NCBI GenBank assembly: GCA_942486035.1
Contig: CALNXK010000326.1
Span: forward strand, 162,001 to 226,000
Direction: 5' to 3'
DNA length: 64,000 nucleotides
Source: Porites lobata
Taxonomy: Eukaryota > Cnidaria > Anthozoa > Scleractinia > Poritidae
Shown here: positions 35,566-46,829 of the stretch, one piece after another
Numbering within the stretch: the first letter of the stretch is position 1
How the letters are laid out: every line of letters begins with the position of its first letter
Program-made: the position numbers and the translations under genes
Notes under the pieces: model-generated
The model's input: the letters and a program-made list of their open reading frames with translations, nothing else
Database searches by the model: none
What the model was told of the DNA's origin: nothing

Positions 35566-36141
35566 GTAAGACTGGGTGATAAAACTTAGCAAATTTAATT
35601 AGTTATCAGTTGTTTCTCCAAACCTTAGCAAATGGAAATACAGAATTAAATATACATGTAAGGCATCATTCTCTCTTGTGTAAGGTTAAAAATTAAGTAA
35701 CCAATAAAATAACAAAGAATGTAAAGGCACGATACAAAATTACAACTCTTACAATAAATCACGTGGTAAATAGAAAGGAGAGGCGAAGGGTATGTCTAGG
35801 TAAACTAATACTGTGCCTCTTTAAAAACTTACGTATAAACAAAAAACTTGTAGTCTTTAATAGAAAAGTAAACTTAGCAAATTCTGAAGACAACAGACCA
35901 CAAACTTTAAGGGAATAGACCGCAAATAATTGTTGTTGCGTGTGAAATTCTCTGCACATTTTAGGAGGAGCCACCCACAATGTGAGCACAGTTACTGACT
36001 CTATAAATTAGTAAGGAAAAACAGTGAGATTTAGCTAGAAACGGATCCAAATTTTGGTTCAAACTAGAGACGAATATAGTATCGTTGTGTTAATTCGGTG
36101 TTTAGAGGAATCACACTTTTTGCGCTTATAACTCTTTGCAG
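35566..36141 (+). other. Unit 2 intron A
   Basis: A 576-nt GT-AG intron, much shorter than the 2.9-kb intron of unit 1, which carries transposons. Confidence 0.6.
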
Positions 36142-39068
36142 CACAATTGAAAATGCAAGATCTACGAGAGGAAAATCTGAAAACGCAATTACGGGAACTG
36201 CAGACACAGGAGGGAAACTGGCCAGAGCAGATGAGGAAGATGAGGCAACGCGAAGAGAATTCACAAAGGCAGTTAACGGAGATGCAGAAAAGTGTGGAAA
36301 ATTCACAAAGGCAATTAACAGAAATGCAGCAACAAGAAGAAAATCAATAAAGCAGTTAGAGGAGATGCAACATCGCGCAGAAAACTCTCAAAGGCAGTTA
36401 TGGGAAATGCAGGAACGAGAGGAAAATTCTCTAAGGCAGTTAAGAGAGACGCAGGAACGAGAGGGAAATTCACAGAGGCATTTGAGAGAGATACAGCAAC
36501 GAGAAGAAAATTCACAAAGGCATTTCAGAGAGATACAGCAACGAGAAGAAAATTCACAAAGGCAGTTGAGAGAGATACAGCAACGAGAAGAAAATTCACA
36601 AAGGCAGTTGAGAGAGATACAGGAACGAGAAGAAAATTCACAAAGGCAGTTGAGAGAGATGCAGCAACGAGAAGAAAATTCACAAAGGCAGTTGAGAGAG
36701 ATACAGCAACGAGAAGAAAATTCACAAAGGCAGTTGAGAGAGATACAGCAACGAGAAGAAAATTCACAAAGGCAGTTGAGAGAGATACAGCAACGAGAAG
36801 AAAATTCACAAAAGCAGTTGAGAGAGATACAGCAACGAGAAGAAAATTCACAAAGGCAGTTGAGAGAGATACAGCAACGAGAAGAAAATTCACAAAGGCA
36901 GTTGAGAGAGATACAGCAACGAGAAGAAAATTCACAAAGGTAGTTGAGAGAGATACAGCAACGAGAAGAAAATTCACAAAGGCAGTTGAGAGAGATACAG
37001 CAACGAGAAGAAAATTCACAAAGGCAGTAAAGACAGATACAGCAACGAGAAGAAAATTCACAAAGGCAGTTAAGACAGATACAGCAACGAGAAGAAAATT
37101 CACAAAGGCAGTTGAGAGAGATACAGCAACGAGAAGAAAATTCACAAAGGCAGTTGAGAGAGATACAGCAACGAGAAGAAAATTCACAAAGGCAGTTAAG
37201 ACAGATACAGCAACGAGAAGAAAATTCACAAAGGCAGTTAAGACAGATACAGCAACGAGAAGAAAATTCACAAAGGCAGTTAAGACAGATACAGCAACGA
37301 GAAGAAAATTCACAAAGGCAGTTGAGAGAGATGCAGGAACGAGAAGAAAATTCTCAAAGGCAGTTGAGAGAGATGCAGCAACGAGAAGAAAATTCACAAA
37401 GGCAGTTGAGAGAGATGCAGGAACGAGAAGAAAATTCTCAAAGGCAGTTCAGAGAGATGCAGCAACGAGAAGAAAATTCACAAAGGCAGTTAAGACAGAT
37501 ACAGCAATGAGAAGAAAATTCACAAAGGCAGTTGAGAGAGATGCAGCAACGAAAAGAAAATTCACCAAGGCAGTTGAGAGAGATACAGCAACGAGAAGAA
37601 AATTCGCAAAGGCAGTTGAGAGAGATGCAGGAACGAGAAGAAAATTCACAAAGGCAGTTCAGAGAGATGCAGGAACGAGAAGAAAATTCACAAAGGCAGT
37701 TGAGAGAGATACAGCAACGAGAAGAAAATTCACAAAGGCAGTTGAGAGAGATGCAGAAACGAGAAGAAAACTCTGTAAGGCAGTTAAGAGAGATGCAGGA
37801 ACGAGAAGAAAATTCACAAAGGCAGTTCAGAGAGATGCAGGAACGAGAAGAAAATTCACAAAGGCAGTTGAGAGAGATGCAGGAACGAGAAGAAAATTCT
37901 CAAAGGCAGTTGAGAGAGATACAGCAACGAGAAGAAAATTCACAAAGGCAGTTGAGAGAGATGCAGCAACGAGAAGAAAATTCACAAAGGCAGTTGAGAG
38001 AGATGCAGCAACGAGAAGAAAATTCACAAAGGTAGTTGAGAGAGATACAGCAACGAGAAGAAAATTCACAAAGGCAGTTGAGAGAGATGCAGGAACGAGA
38101 AGAAAATTCACAAAGGCAGTTGCATGAGAGAGATGCAGCAACGAGAAGAAAATTCACAAAGGCAGTTGAGAGAGATGCAGCAACGAGAAGAAAATTCACA
38201 AAGGCAGTTGAGAGAGATACAGCAACGAGAAGAAAATTCACAAAGGCAGTTGAGAGAGATGCAGGAACGAGAAGAAAATTCACAAAGGCAGTTGAGAGAG
38301 ATGCAGCAACGAGAAGAAAATTCACAAAGGCAGTTGAGAGAGATGCAGCAACGAGAAGAAAATTCACAAAGGCAGTTGAGAGAGAGACAGCAACGAGAAG
38401 AAAATTCACAAAGGCAGTTGAGAGAGATGCAGCAACGAGAAGAAAATTCACAAAGGCAGTTGAGAGAGATGCAGCAACGAGAAGAAAATTCACAAAAGCA
38501 GTTGAGAGACTGTGACTGGATCATTGCTCGCCACGAAATTCTGATGCCAGACAAATACCTTGGGAGGGGAGGTTGGGGAAGTGTTTATGAAGGAGTATAT
38601 TGTGGGTGTGCTGTAGCAGTGAAACAAATCCATGATTTGATGCTTTCTCCACATAACATACGCCTCTTTAATAGAGAAATGGAGATTGCTTCAAAGTGTC
38701 ATCACCCTCATTTACTACTGTTTATCGGGGCCACAAATGACAAAGAAAGCGCTCTGTTTGTAACCGAGCTCATGGAAAACAATCGGAGGACTCTGTTGGA
38801 GCAGCGGCAACTATCTGAAAGAGAAATACGAGCCATTTCTTTGGACGTGGCTCGTGGACTTAATTATCTGCATCATAAAAAACCAGTACCCATCATTCAC
38901 CGGGCTGTCAGCAGTGCTAATGTGTTGCTATGGCGACAGTTTGACCAATGGAGAGGCAAAGTGTCAGATTATGGCACTTGTAATTTCATGCAACAGACCA
39001 TGACAGTGGCTCCTGGAGCTATGATTTACAGCGCACCTGAAGCACTTACATCAAACCAAACAGTCAAG
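36142..39068 (+). pseudogene. Kinase unit 2, main exon: expanded repeat plus pseudokinase, disrupted
   Basis: Acceptor CTTTGCAG, donor GTCAAG|GTTAGT. The exon reads MQDLREENLKTQL... from 36153 and hits a stop at 36348-36350 after a 1-nt loss. The repeat then continues in another frame with stops at 36941-36943, 37027-37029, 37508-37510 and 38033-38035. A 4-nt gain near 38,115 (TTGCATGAG) restores the starting frame for the kinase (about 38,510 to the end). The kinase has GRGGWGSVYEG and VAVKQIHDL. The catalytic loop reads HRAVSSANVLL: the Asp codon is GCT at 38904-38906. SDYG and YSAPEAL remain. Loss of the HRD Asp abolishes normal catalysis, so even a rescued product would be a pseudokinase. 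The stop substitutions (CAG to TAG, CGA to TGA) argue against simple assembly indels. Confidence 0.82.
36360..38512 (+). repeat. 42-bp coding minisatellite, ~50 copies
   Basis: The unit CAGTTGAGAGAGATACAGCA + ACGAGAAGAAAATTCACAAAGG encodes QLREIQQREENSQR in the kinase-compatible reading. Copies are very similar, with recurring variants: ATA/ATG CAG, CAA/GAA CGA, TCA/TCT CAA, and AGACAG for GAGAG in a cluster at 37,025-37,310. Because 42 is divisible by three, two forward and two reverse frames stay open over hundreds of codons. The long frame at 36400-38127 (AVERDTATRRKFTK repeats) and the reverse frames (LSTAFVNFLLVAVS) are by-products, not genes. Units 1, 3 and 4 have only about 6-12 diverged repeats at this position. 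Confidence 0.93.
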
Positions 39069-39589
39069 GTTAGTTTAAGTGAACATTCAAGACTTTTTAC
39101 TTACTAAAACTGTACACTGAAAGCTAACAGTGGCAGAAGTGAAAGTGACCTTTGTCCTTTCGCCCTCTTGTCCTGTCCGCAAACACTTCAACATTCTTGA
39201 ATTAAAAATGACCGTATCTTTGTCAGGAGTCTTTGCACCTTGTTCGGCACTTTTTCCACTCTTTTATGTTTTTCTCCATGGATTTGGTCCACGTGACTGG
39301 ATTTGATAATTTGTCCCTTCTTTTCTCTAAAGACAACGGTTAGAGGATTGCAAAAGTTAGTATTTTTAGAAACAAAACAATAAAGCCAAGAACTTACCTT
39401 GAAGGCTTTTAAGGATCTTCTCTTTTCTAGGCTTTTCTTATCATTTATCGATGATCATCTATTTGGTTTGAATTCTCGAGATTCTCCCTCTGGTGTTACT
39501 TTAACTCTTTTTGTAATCAGTATACCACTAATGAGTAATGTAAATAAAGAATACTGTGGCATAAAGTCATGTATTATGATTGTTTTTAG

Positions 39590-39796
39590 GTTGATGTCTG
39601 CAGCTTTGATGCTCTTCTCTGTGAAATGTGCATCCGGGAACTGCCAGATCCTACAAGGCGAGAAGAACAAGTCGTGCTGGTAACGAACGCTGTGTTTCGC
39701 GGCCTGGTACGGCGATGCCTGTTGAGATAGCCTGGGACGAGACCAACCATGCAGGGAATAATCGATGAACTGAAAGATGCCAATGTATCATCTTAA
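39590..39796 (+). pseudogene. Kinase unit 2, last exon with premature stop
   Basis: Acceptor TTTTTAG|GTTGAT. It begins VDVCSFDALLCEM, where the SFG glycine of subdomain IX has become Asp. A TAG at 39728-39730 stands where units 1 and 4 have GAG (..EP(R/G)ARPTM). The rest of the frame continues to TAA at 39794-39796. Together with HRA and the stops upstream, this unit is a pseudogene or at most encodes a truncated pseudokinase. Confidence 0.82.
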
Positions 39797-39849
39797 TTGT
39801 AGAACCAACGCTTCACCATATCATTGCTAATTCCTGGTAATGTGTGCCC

Positions 39850-39931
39850 TTAGCCTGTTCCAGTCGTTCAGATAGTGGGGAGTGGCGCGCGCTTTTATTT
39901 GCGTATTCCCCACTATCTGAATGCCTGTGCT
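39850..39931. mobile_element. Small hairpin MITE
   Basis: GCCTGTTCCAGTCGTTCAGA with TAGTGGGGAGT at the left is mirrored by TTCCCCACTATCTGAATGCC at the right. A half-copy occurs near 34,435-34,475. Confidence 0.6.
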
Positions 39932-40599
39932 CTGAAAATTGGAGAGGGCCCGGTGCTCTGAACCTGTGAAGGTTGTGAAATCCAGGGTACCCAGGATTTG
40001 ATTTATGTGAAAAAAATACTTCCTTTATGCCCAAGTGCAAGATTAAGGCACCAGGGACTACCGGGCACTTGCAGAGAAAGCCCTGACTGGGCGTTTACTG
40101 GTAAAAATAGCAGCAGTTTCTGCTTGAAGATTTAGTATGGCCGGATTTTCTGATATGAATAAGTGTCTGTATGATCGTTAGAGTAGCAAAAATGAAAAAT
40201 GATAGCTTTATTTTTACATATGCAATACATTACTTACAAAATATATTTTTTCATTTATTCAGATATTGCTTTCTTATGCCTGAACTTATGAAGGTCATAG
40301 AGCCGAAGTAGACCGCAATATAAATCAAAGATAGGAGTAGATAATGTAACCTGCGTCGCAGACGTAATCTTAATCCGGTTTATAATTTAGTAGTAACTTT
40401 CTTGTTCTGGGCCCTCAACGGACTGAAAGAATTACCGGAAATGCGTTTCGATTTTCTCCTCCATCTGATTTACAAATTAATAATGGTTTTTTTCAGTGGG
40501 TAACTGGCCAATGATAGCGCGTCCTCAAATCCTGATACACAGGTGGGGGCCTGATTGAACAAGGGTTTCGGCGCTGTTTTGAAGACGAACTTAACAAGA

Positions 40600-41540
40600 G
40601 GCTTTAGTTCCACCGTCTGTGGCGCAGGCTATAGATAGGGCGCTTATTACAAGTTGTAGAATGCACAATTAAACACGCGTAGTGGTTAGCAGTTACGGTA
40701 GACATCAAAGAAGACATTTATATTTGAGTTAAAACAGGGTGTACTTTAATTCCAATGAAGTAGGTTGTAGACGTGAAATAGACTAACTTGACTGAAGATA
40801 CCAGTAGACATGTCGCTTGTAACAAGTTTTAGGACATAGAATTAAATACGTCCAATATTAATTAGCAATAACGGCTGACATTTGTATGTAGAGTTTCCTA
40901 TACTGGATATACGTAACGTACTTATAAAGGGGGATTCGTTCCTTAATTCCTGTGTTACATACTTATGAAGTAGGTCACGGATCAATATAGACGACTAAAT
41001 TGACTGAAGATACTAGTAGATATGTCGCTTATAAAAAGTCAATTAGGATATACCACTGAATCCGCGTGTAGCTGAGTAGGTCACCTGCTTATGAGGTCAT
41101 ACAAATGAAATAGGCCATGTTAAATATACAATATTGAGTGAAGACATAAGTATATGATGGCTTATGAAACGTTTTAGCGTTTATGATTAAACTTGCGAGT
41201 TAGAAAGCAATTGTGATCAGTTAGAGTTTGCTATGTAATGGTTTATTTGAAAAATCGAATGCTCATCAATTCAGATATTACTTACCTATAAAGTACGTCA
41301 TTCACGTAGAATAGACAATATTCAATAATAAGAGAAACGAGTAGATGTGTCGCTTATATTTGCGTTTTCTATTCAACGGGTAAGTCGACTTATAGAATAG
41401 GATTTTACCCCAATAACTTATTAAGTATACAGTGAGTATAGGTCGTACCCTTAAAATAGACAAATATTTTAACAGAAACGAGTAGATTATCTTGCTTTTT
41501 GCAAGTCTTACAGGACATTCCATAATTATACAACTATGGC
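40600..41540. repeat. Degenerate ~200-bp tandem-like repeats downstream of unit 2
   Basis: Phrases such as GTAGA(T/C)ATGTCGCTTAT, GAAATAGAC(A/T)A, TTTTAGGA(C/T)AT and TTACTTAT(G/A)AA(G/A)TAGGTC recur at roughly 190-210 bp spacing four to five times. The same block follows unit 3 (46,830-47,540). No coding content. Confidence 0.6.
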
Positions 41541-42090
41541 GGCTTTTAAAGCCGAGGTTGAGGCGATTTCTGTCTGTTGAGGCTGTTATGATGAGGGTGT
41601 GTCTTGTTTCGAGACCACAATGCATTTATTTATGCCACTAATTCTGACAGGAATGAGATCGTAGAGACCATCGTATACAGCTCCGCACAGCTGCTAAACG
41701 CATCGATCACGCACTGTTTGTCGCAATACATTTCTTGGAAATATGAAGGGTGTGAGTAAGCGGACTCTCTTATATCTCAGCGCTTGGAGTTAAATCAGGG
41801 CATTCAGTTTGAGGTGGACCTAGAGCGAGGAGCATAGAAGCTTCAATCAAGCCACAGGCACAGTGCATTTTAAAGAGACAAAGGTAAATTTTTATCTTGT
41901 TTGTTCATAAGGCTGCCGTTTGATTTTAGATTTGGCGAAAGAGATCAAGTTTTATATAAAAAGAAGTATGTTGCCCTGTTTTGGCTCTTGGAATCATAAA
42001 GGCGAAATGCTTCTCTTCAAGGCCTTCCAGAGTATGGGAAATCAAGGAGAAAGAGCTTTACACGTAAGAAGGTTTTTTTTTTACAAATTC
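41540..42090. repeat. Duplicated block upstream of unit 3 (copy 1)
   Basis: Alignable with 47,560-47,962 and 48,856-48,980. Shared stretches include ACAACTATGGCGGCTTTTAAAG, TACAGCTCCGCACAGCTGCT, GATCAAGTTTTAT and ATCATAAAGG(C/T)GAAAT. A GAGACAAAG|GTAAAT site (41,880), paralogous to GAGAAAG|GTACAT at 47,890, could be an untranslated first-exon donor for units 3 and 4. That is inference from position only. Confidence 0.6.
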
Positions 42091-42706
42091 GATACCGGTT
42101 ATACGTCAATGACATAAATCATATATAGCCTGAATTGGTGTAAATGTTTGCAAGACATCTGCTGATACACAGAAAACAGTTCTCGGAGAGAACGATCATG
42201 ACGTTTATGAATGTAAATATTAACGCAGTTTTGCAAACTTGACAGTGCTTTCTGTTCGATTCTTATTTTTTCTAAGGTTCAATCTTTTCTTTCTTTTAAT
42301 GGTCGTTGTGCGTTGTGTTTTGGCAAGACTCGGCATATTGCTAGTACGTAAAAGTGGAAGTGTTTTTGCCGAACGTGTTTTCTTTCTCATTTCATCAAGA
42401 CAGAAAAAAAATCGCCTTTAAGAATTTCTGAACAAAGTTAAAAGCAATACTTTGATCTTTGCAAACTAAGAAGCTGTTTTGAAACAGTGTAGCCTATCTC
42501 CCGCCTATGGAAAATCCGTAGCCTTTGTTTACTAAGGAAATCCCGAAGACAATGCGGAAGTTTACCTGTTTCTAAGAATTGTGTGGTCGTACAGTGGATT
42601 AAGTTTGAAGGTGGAAATATCACGGTGAGGATAAAAGCTACCGGTAGTCTTCAGTGGCTAAAACACTGCGAGTCTGCAGTTAATTAATTGTCTCAAACCC
42701 TTACAG
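42091..42706. other. Sequence immediately upstream of unit 3 main exon
   Basis: No counterpart of exon A was found in this interval. The stretch ends with the acceptor CAAACCCTTACAG of the main exon. Confidence 0.45.
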
Positions 42707-43902
42707 AAAATATGCAAGATCTACGTGGAGCAAGCGTACTAACTCCTATCCCAAGACAATCAAGAGAATTACGGCAGCACGAACGAGATTTGGAGAGGCA
42801 GCTCAGAGAAATGCGGCAAGGCGAAGAAAATTTGCAAAGACAGTTGAGGGAGTTACAGCAAAACTCGCAAAGACAGCAGCAACGCGAAGGAAACCTTCAA
42901 ATGCAGCTGAGGGAGACACAGCAACGTGAAGAAAACTCACAAAGGCAGCTGAGAGAGATGCAGCAACGCGAAGGAAACCTTGAAAGGCAGTTGAGGGAGA
43001 CACAGCAACGTGAAGAAAACTCACAAAGGCAGCTGAGAGAGATGCAGCAACGCGAAGGAAACCTTGAAAGGCAGTTGAGGGAGACACAGCAACGCGAAGG
43101 AAACTCACAGAGGCAGTTGAGGGAGATGCAGCAAAACTCACAACGTCAGCTGAGGGAGACACAGCAACGTGAAGAAAACTTAGAAAGTCAGCTTAGGGAG
43201 ATGCGGCAGCGATTTGAAAACTCCCAACAACGGGTTTCCACCTCAGAAAGACAGCTTAGAGACAAAGAGCAGGAAGTAAATGAGCTTGTGTTAAGTCTTT
43301 CGTTAGCCCAGCAAACAATAAGTGAACAGCAACAACAGAAATCATGCGATTGGGTCATTTCCCGCGATGAAATTCAAATGACCAACAAATGCCTTGGCAG
43401 GGGAGGCTGGGGAAGTGTTTATGAAGGCGTGTATTGTGGCTGTACTGTAGCGGTAAAGCAAATTCATGATCTGATTCTTTCCCCTCATAATATTCGTCTT
43501 TTTGAGAGAGAAATGAATATTGCGTCCAAGTGCCGCCATCCTCACTTGCTGCAGTTTATCGGCGCCACTAATGATGAAGGAAACCCTCTGTTTGTGACGG
43601 AGCTGATGGAGAAAAGTCTGCGAGCTCTGTTAGAACAGCGGCAACTCTCCGAGATAGAAATACGTGCCATTCTTCTGGATGTAGCCCGAGCAATCAACTA
43701 CCTTCATCAGAAGAAACCAGAGCCTATCATTCACCGGGATGTGAGCAGTGCTAATGTGTTGCTATGGCGACAAGGTGACCAATGGAGAGGCAAAGTGTCA
43801 GATTATGGCACTGCTAATTTCATGCAGCAGACCATGACAGTGGCTCCTGGAGCTATGATTTACTGCGCGCCTGAGGCACTTACATCAAAGCAAACGGTCA
43901 AG
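42707..43902 (+). CDS. Kinase unit 3, main exon: helical repeats plus TKL-type kinase
   Basis: Acceptor CCCTTACAG|AA, donor GTCAAG|GTGAGT. The frame is open throughout; the exon starts in the same phase as unit 1 and has the conserved Met at 42712. Residues ~20-205 from that Met are Q/R/E-rich helix. They include an 84-bp (28-residue) higher-order unit made of RETQQREENSQRQL plus REMQQREGNLERQL, present about 2.5 times. Kinase: GRGGWGSVYEG (residues 229-239), VAVKQI (Lys 249), HRDVSSANVLL (catalytic Asp 343), SDYG (364-367), CAPEAL. All catalytic residues are present. The upstream exon supplying the start is not identified; use of 42712 as start is possible only if the intron is untranslated upstream. 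It is the best-preserved family member. Confidence 0.87.
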
Positions 43903-45632
43903 GTGAGTTTTCTTGAATTTAGGGCTTTTCTGATTCAATACTGTTTCATAAACACGTTTTAGATTTAGAAGAAACGCGTTGGTGCATTGATCTTGAGCGC
44001 GTAGGATTTTAAGGCCTGGTTGGTCGTTTACTCACACAAAAGAAACTGTACTACACTCTGTCCTACTTTACCTTGGTGTAAAATTGGAAGCAGCAAATTG
44101 ATGCTGATCTGTTTAGTTTTGTGTGAACCAGAATAACATTCTGTGCTCATTCTCCTGCTGCTTAATTCCCGGCCAAACAGTGGTAACGGTGATAGCTTTT
44201 ACCTTCACCGTTTGACCTCAAACATTCATGGGTAATCTCGACTATTGATCGTTTTTCAGGAGTTTACATTGTACGCAACGAAAACAAGCTGTAGACGTGT
44301 GGTTTTCTCATTAATTGTTCAGTTTTAAAATCGTACTGGAGACTTCTCATATAAATCTAATAGAGTCAAACCTTTCCAAAACGACCGCCTTTGGGAGAGA
44401 GTAACGTCACCGCGTGGGAAAGTGGCCGTTAAGGGGTGGTAGGGTGTAAAGTGACACCATGGAGGGGGGGGCGTTAATCTGTGTAAAGTATATCCTACAG
44501 CTTACAGCTTAATAAGATCACAATCAGACTATAATACTTACGGTTAAACCAGTTCAAGCATAACCGCCCCCCCCCCCAAGATTCGATTAATGAACTTATT
44601 ATTCGAAAATTGAATCCGTTGGCTTTTTGTAGATTTCAGATTCATCTCTGCATTCCTGCATGCTTAATGAGCAGTTAATTCACACGGGGGTACATGCAGT
44701 TAATAGTTACTAGCAGTTCAGTTTTCTTGAATTGGTGTAAATGTCTTAAAATTAATTTTATCCATTTAAAGATTTTTCAATCTGACCGAATACAGAGAGG
44801 TTATCGTTAAAAATTCAGTCTAATTACGCATACCGGAATGCAGAATTGAATATGATACTGGTTGCGTAGTTACAAAAAGAGGGAATGATCTAAAATGACC
44901 TAAAAATGTGCTACAACGGTATCTAAAATAAATATTAAAAGATGTCTCAAATAACCTTAAAATTTTAAACTAATACAGGCAATAGGAATGTAATTTCGCT
45001 GACTGCGCATGTGGTTTCGAAAGAGTTCTTCTATTAAAATATGTTTGTAACATGTTTCCTGAAGAATGCAACAAAGTTACGTTGACACACAACACAACTG
45101 GATTAGCAAGACACGTAAGCCTCCTAGTCACGCGGTGCGGAGATGATGGCGCAATAAAATGCCAGTTTGCCTAACAAATCAGTTGCCATTAGATCTCACG
45201 GCGCACTTGTTCTACATCAATCAAACCTCCAAACGATCAGGTCCAATTTTAGCAGCTTACATATTCATGCCGAAATTTTACTTAGAGTCTGATCTCAGGT
45301 GTACTACATTCGACAGGTAAACTCAAGATTTTTGCGCCATCAGCTCTACTCCAATCAAACCTGCGTTGCGGGCGGACTTCTTTTCTTCGCGTCATCATCT
45401 CCGCAGCGCGTGACAAGAAGACTTACGTGACACACTAATCCTGCTCTTTGTCAACGTAAAGTTTACACTGAGTTGTTTATTAGGAAACCTTCAACAGTAT
45501 AACTAAGAAGTAGGTGAGACCGAGAACTGTCCACAATGAGCATGAACTTTCAGGAAGTTACAATTGTTTCGAAACCACTTGCGAGGTCAGTAAAAAAAAA
45601 TTAAAAATTAAAAATGTGTGTATTGTTCATAG
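43903..45632 (+). other. Unit 3 intron inside the kinase domain
   Basis: A 1.73-kb GT-AG intron, phase 0, at the same position as in the other units. It includes a partial TCAAACCTTTCCAAAACGAC repeat with homopolymer runs near 44,460-44,580, and the palindromic MITE at 45077-45459. Confidence 0.7.
45077..45459. mobile_element. Palindromic MITE in unit 3 intron
   Basis: Starts TTACGTTGACA and ends TGTCAACGTAA. Long arms share GATTAG, CACGTAAG(C/T)C and GCGGAGATGATG(G/A)CGC in mirror order. Non-coding. Confidence 0.75.
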
Positions 45633-45830
45633 GTTGATGTTTATAGCTTTGGTGTTCTTCTTTGTGAAATGTGCGTCCGGGATCTTCCAGATCCTAGAAG
45701 GCGTGAACAGCAAGTTCTGCTCATGACGAACCATGTGTTGAGAGGCCTGGTACGGCGATGCCTGCAGGCAGATCCTGAAGCGAGACCAACCATGCAGAGG
45801 ATAATCGATGAACTATCAAGATCTGTGTAA
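45633..45830 (+). CDS. Kinase unit 3, last exon (kinase C-lobe)
   Basis: Acceptor TTCATAG|GTTGAT, 65 codons, TAA at 45828-45830. It encodes VDVYSFGVLLCEMCVRDLPD, then LRGLVRRCLQADPEARPTMQ and RIIDELSRSV. The SFG and the subdomain XI Arg are intact. With the main exon it forms a complete kinase domain of about 245 residues. Confidence 0.88.
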   Translation, partial: VDVYSFGVLLCEMCVRDLPDPRRREQQVLLMTNHVLRGLVRRCLQADPEARPTMQRIIDELSRSV

Positions 45831-46829
45831 CGTCCGTCAAGTATTTTGTCAGAATTTTGTAAAAAATGTCGCAGTTGATGGAGTTGAATCGCTAGAAATC
45901 TTTTGTGCGGAATTCGTGTGTAATCGTTTATCGTGACAACGTAGTTTACACAAGTGTTGCTAGAAAACAAATTACGCAGGTTGAAAACAGGTTTACAACT
46001 TATTTGCTTTTAATTTATTTTGTAAAAGGGGTGTTCTTTTCTTATATTACACTCAGGGAAGTGAGGCTTTTTCACGTGACAGATCAAAGAGAAAGCGAGG
46101 TCTTCTATTCTCCGTAACGTTTTAGTAATGGTGCCCAAAAGCCGTATATATTTCTCATTTACCGTCGTGGGAAATGGATTTCGTTAACCAGTATGTTTTG
46201 TTTTCCCAATGAATTTGGCCTTTTGTCTTTTCATAAAGTATGCGTACACATGCACCTGAATAAGACGAAATTCGAAAGAATAAGTTTTGTGGATTATTGT
46301 GTGTGGTCAAAGAATTACTCATTACCGTTCCCGAGTTAAGTTCTATGGGTTAAAAAAACCAAAGCGGCTCAACCAATCATGAAAAAGTGAAATGCACCAA
46401 ATAGTAGAAGCACGTGTTGTTTACGTGATGAGTTGTTTGTGCCAAATCCTGCGACCGCACTTACTGTCACATGACCTACATTGAGAAAACAAAGCTTACA
46501 AGCGAAAGAGGTTTATAGCAAATGCTTTTTTGGGATTAACCTTGTTAATAGAGGTCAGGCTTGGCTGAAGATCGCTGAGACGTCAGGTTATATCCTTAGC
46601 CTAATTTATATATACAGTATATGATCGTTATATCAGGAGTTTTTTCTTTTTGTAAAGACAACTGAACATTTGACTAATGACCATGAAAAAGTTGTATTCC
46701 TTCATAAGCAAATCGGTTACTTTTAAGTGTGTTAGTTTAATTCAGAAATAACTTTCTTCTGAAGAAGGTCATGCGCACGAAGCAGAAAAAATTGATCCAA
46801 AATGTCTCGAAAATTGTGACAAATTTGAG
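45831..46829. other. Unit 3 3' flank
   Basis: No gene or bounded repeat recognised. Confidence 0.4.

Noticed and set aside
36400..38127. 575-codon forward ORF and up to 290-codon reverse ORFs across the array
   Set aside because: They are shifted readings of the 42-bp minisatellite. Only the QLREIQQREENSQR frame matches the sibling genes and the kinase.
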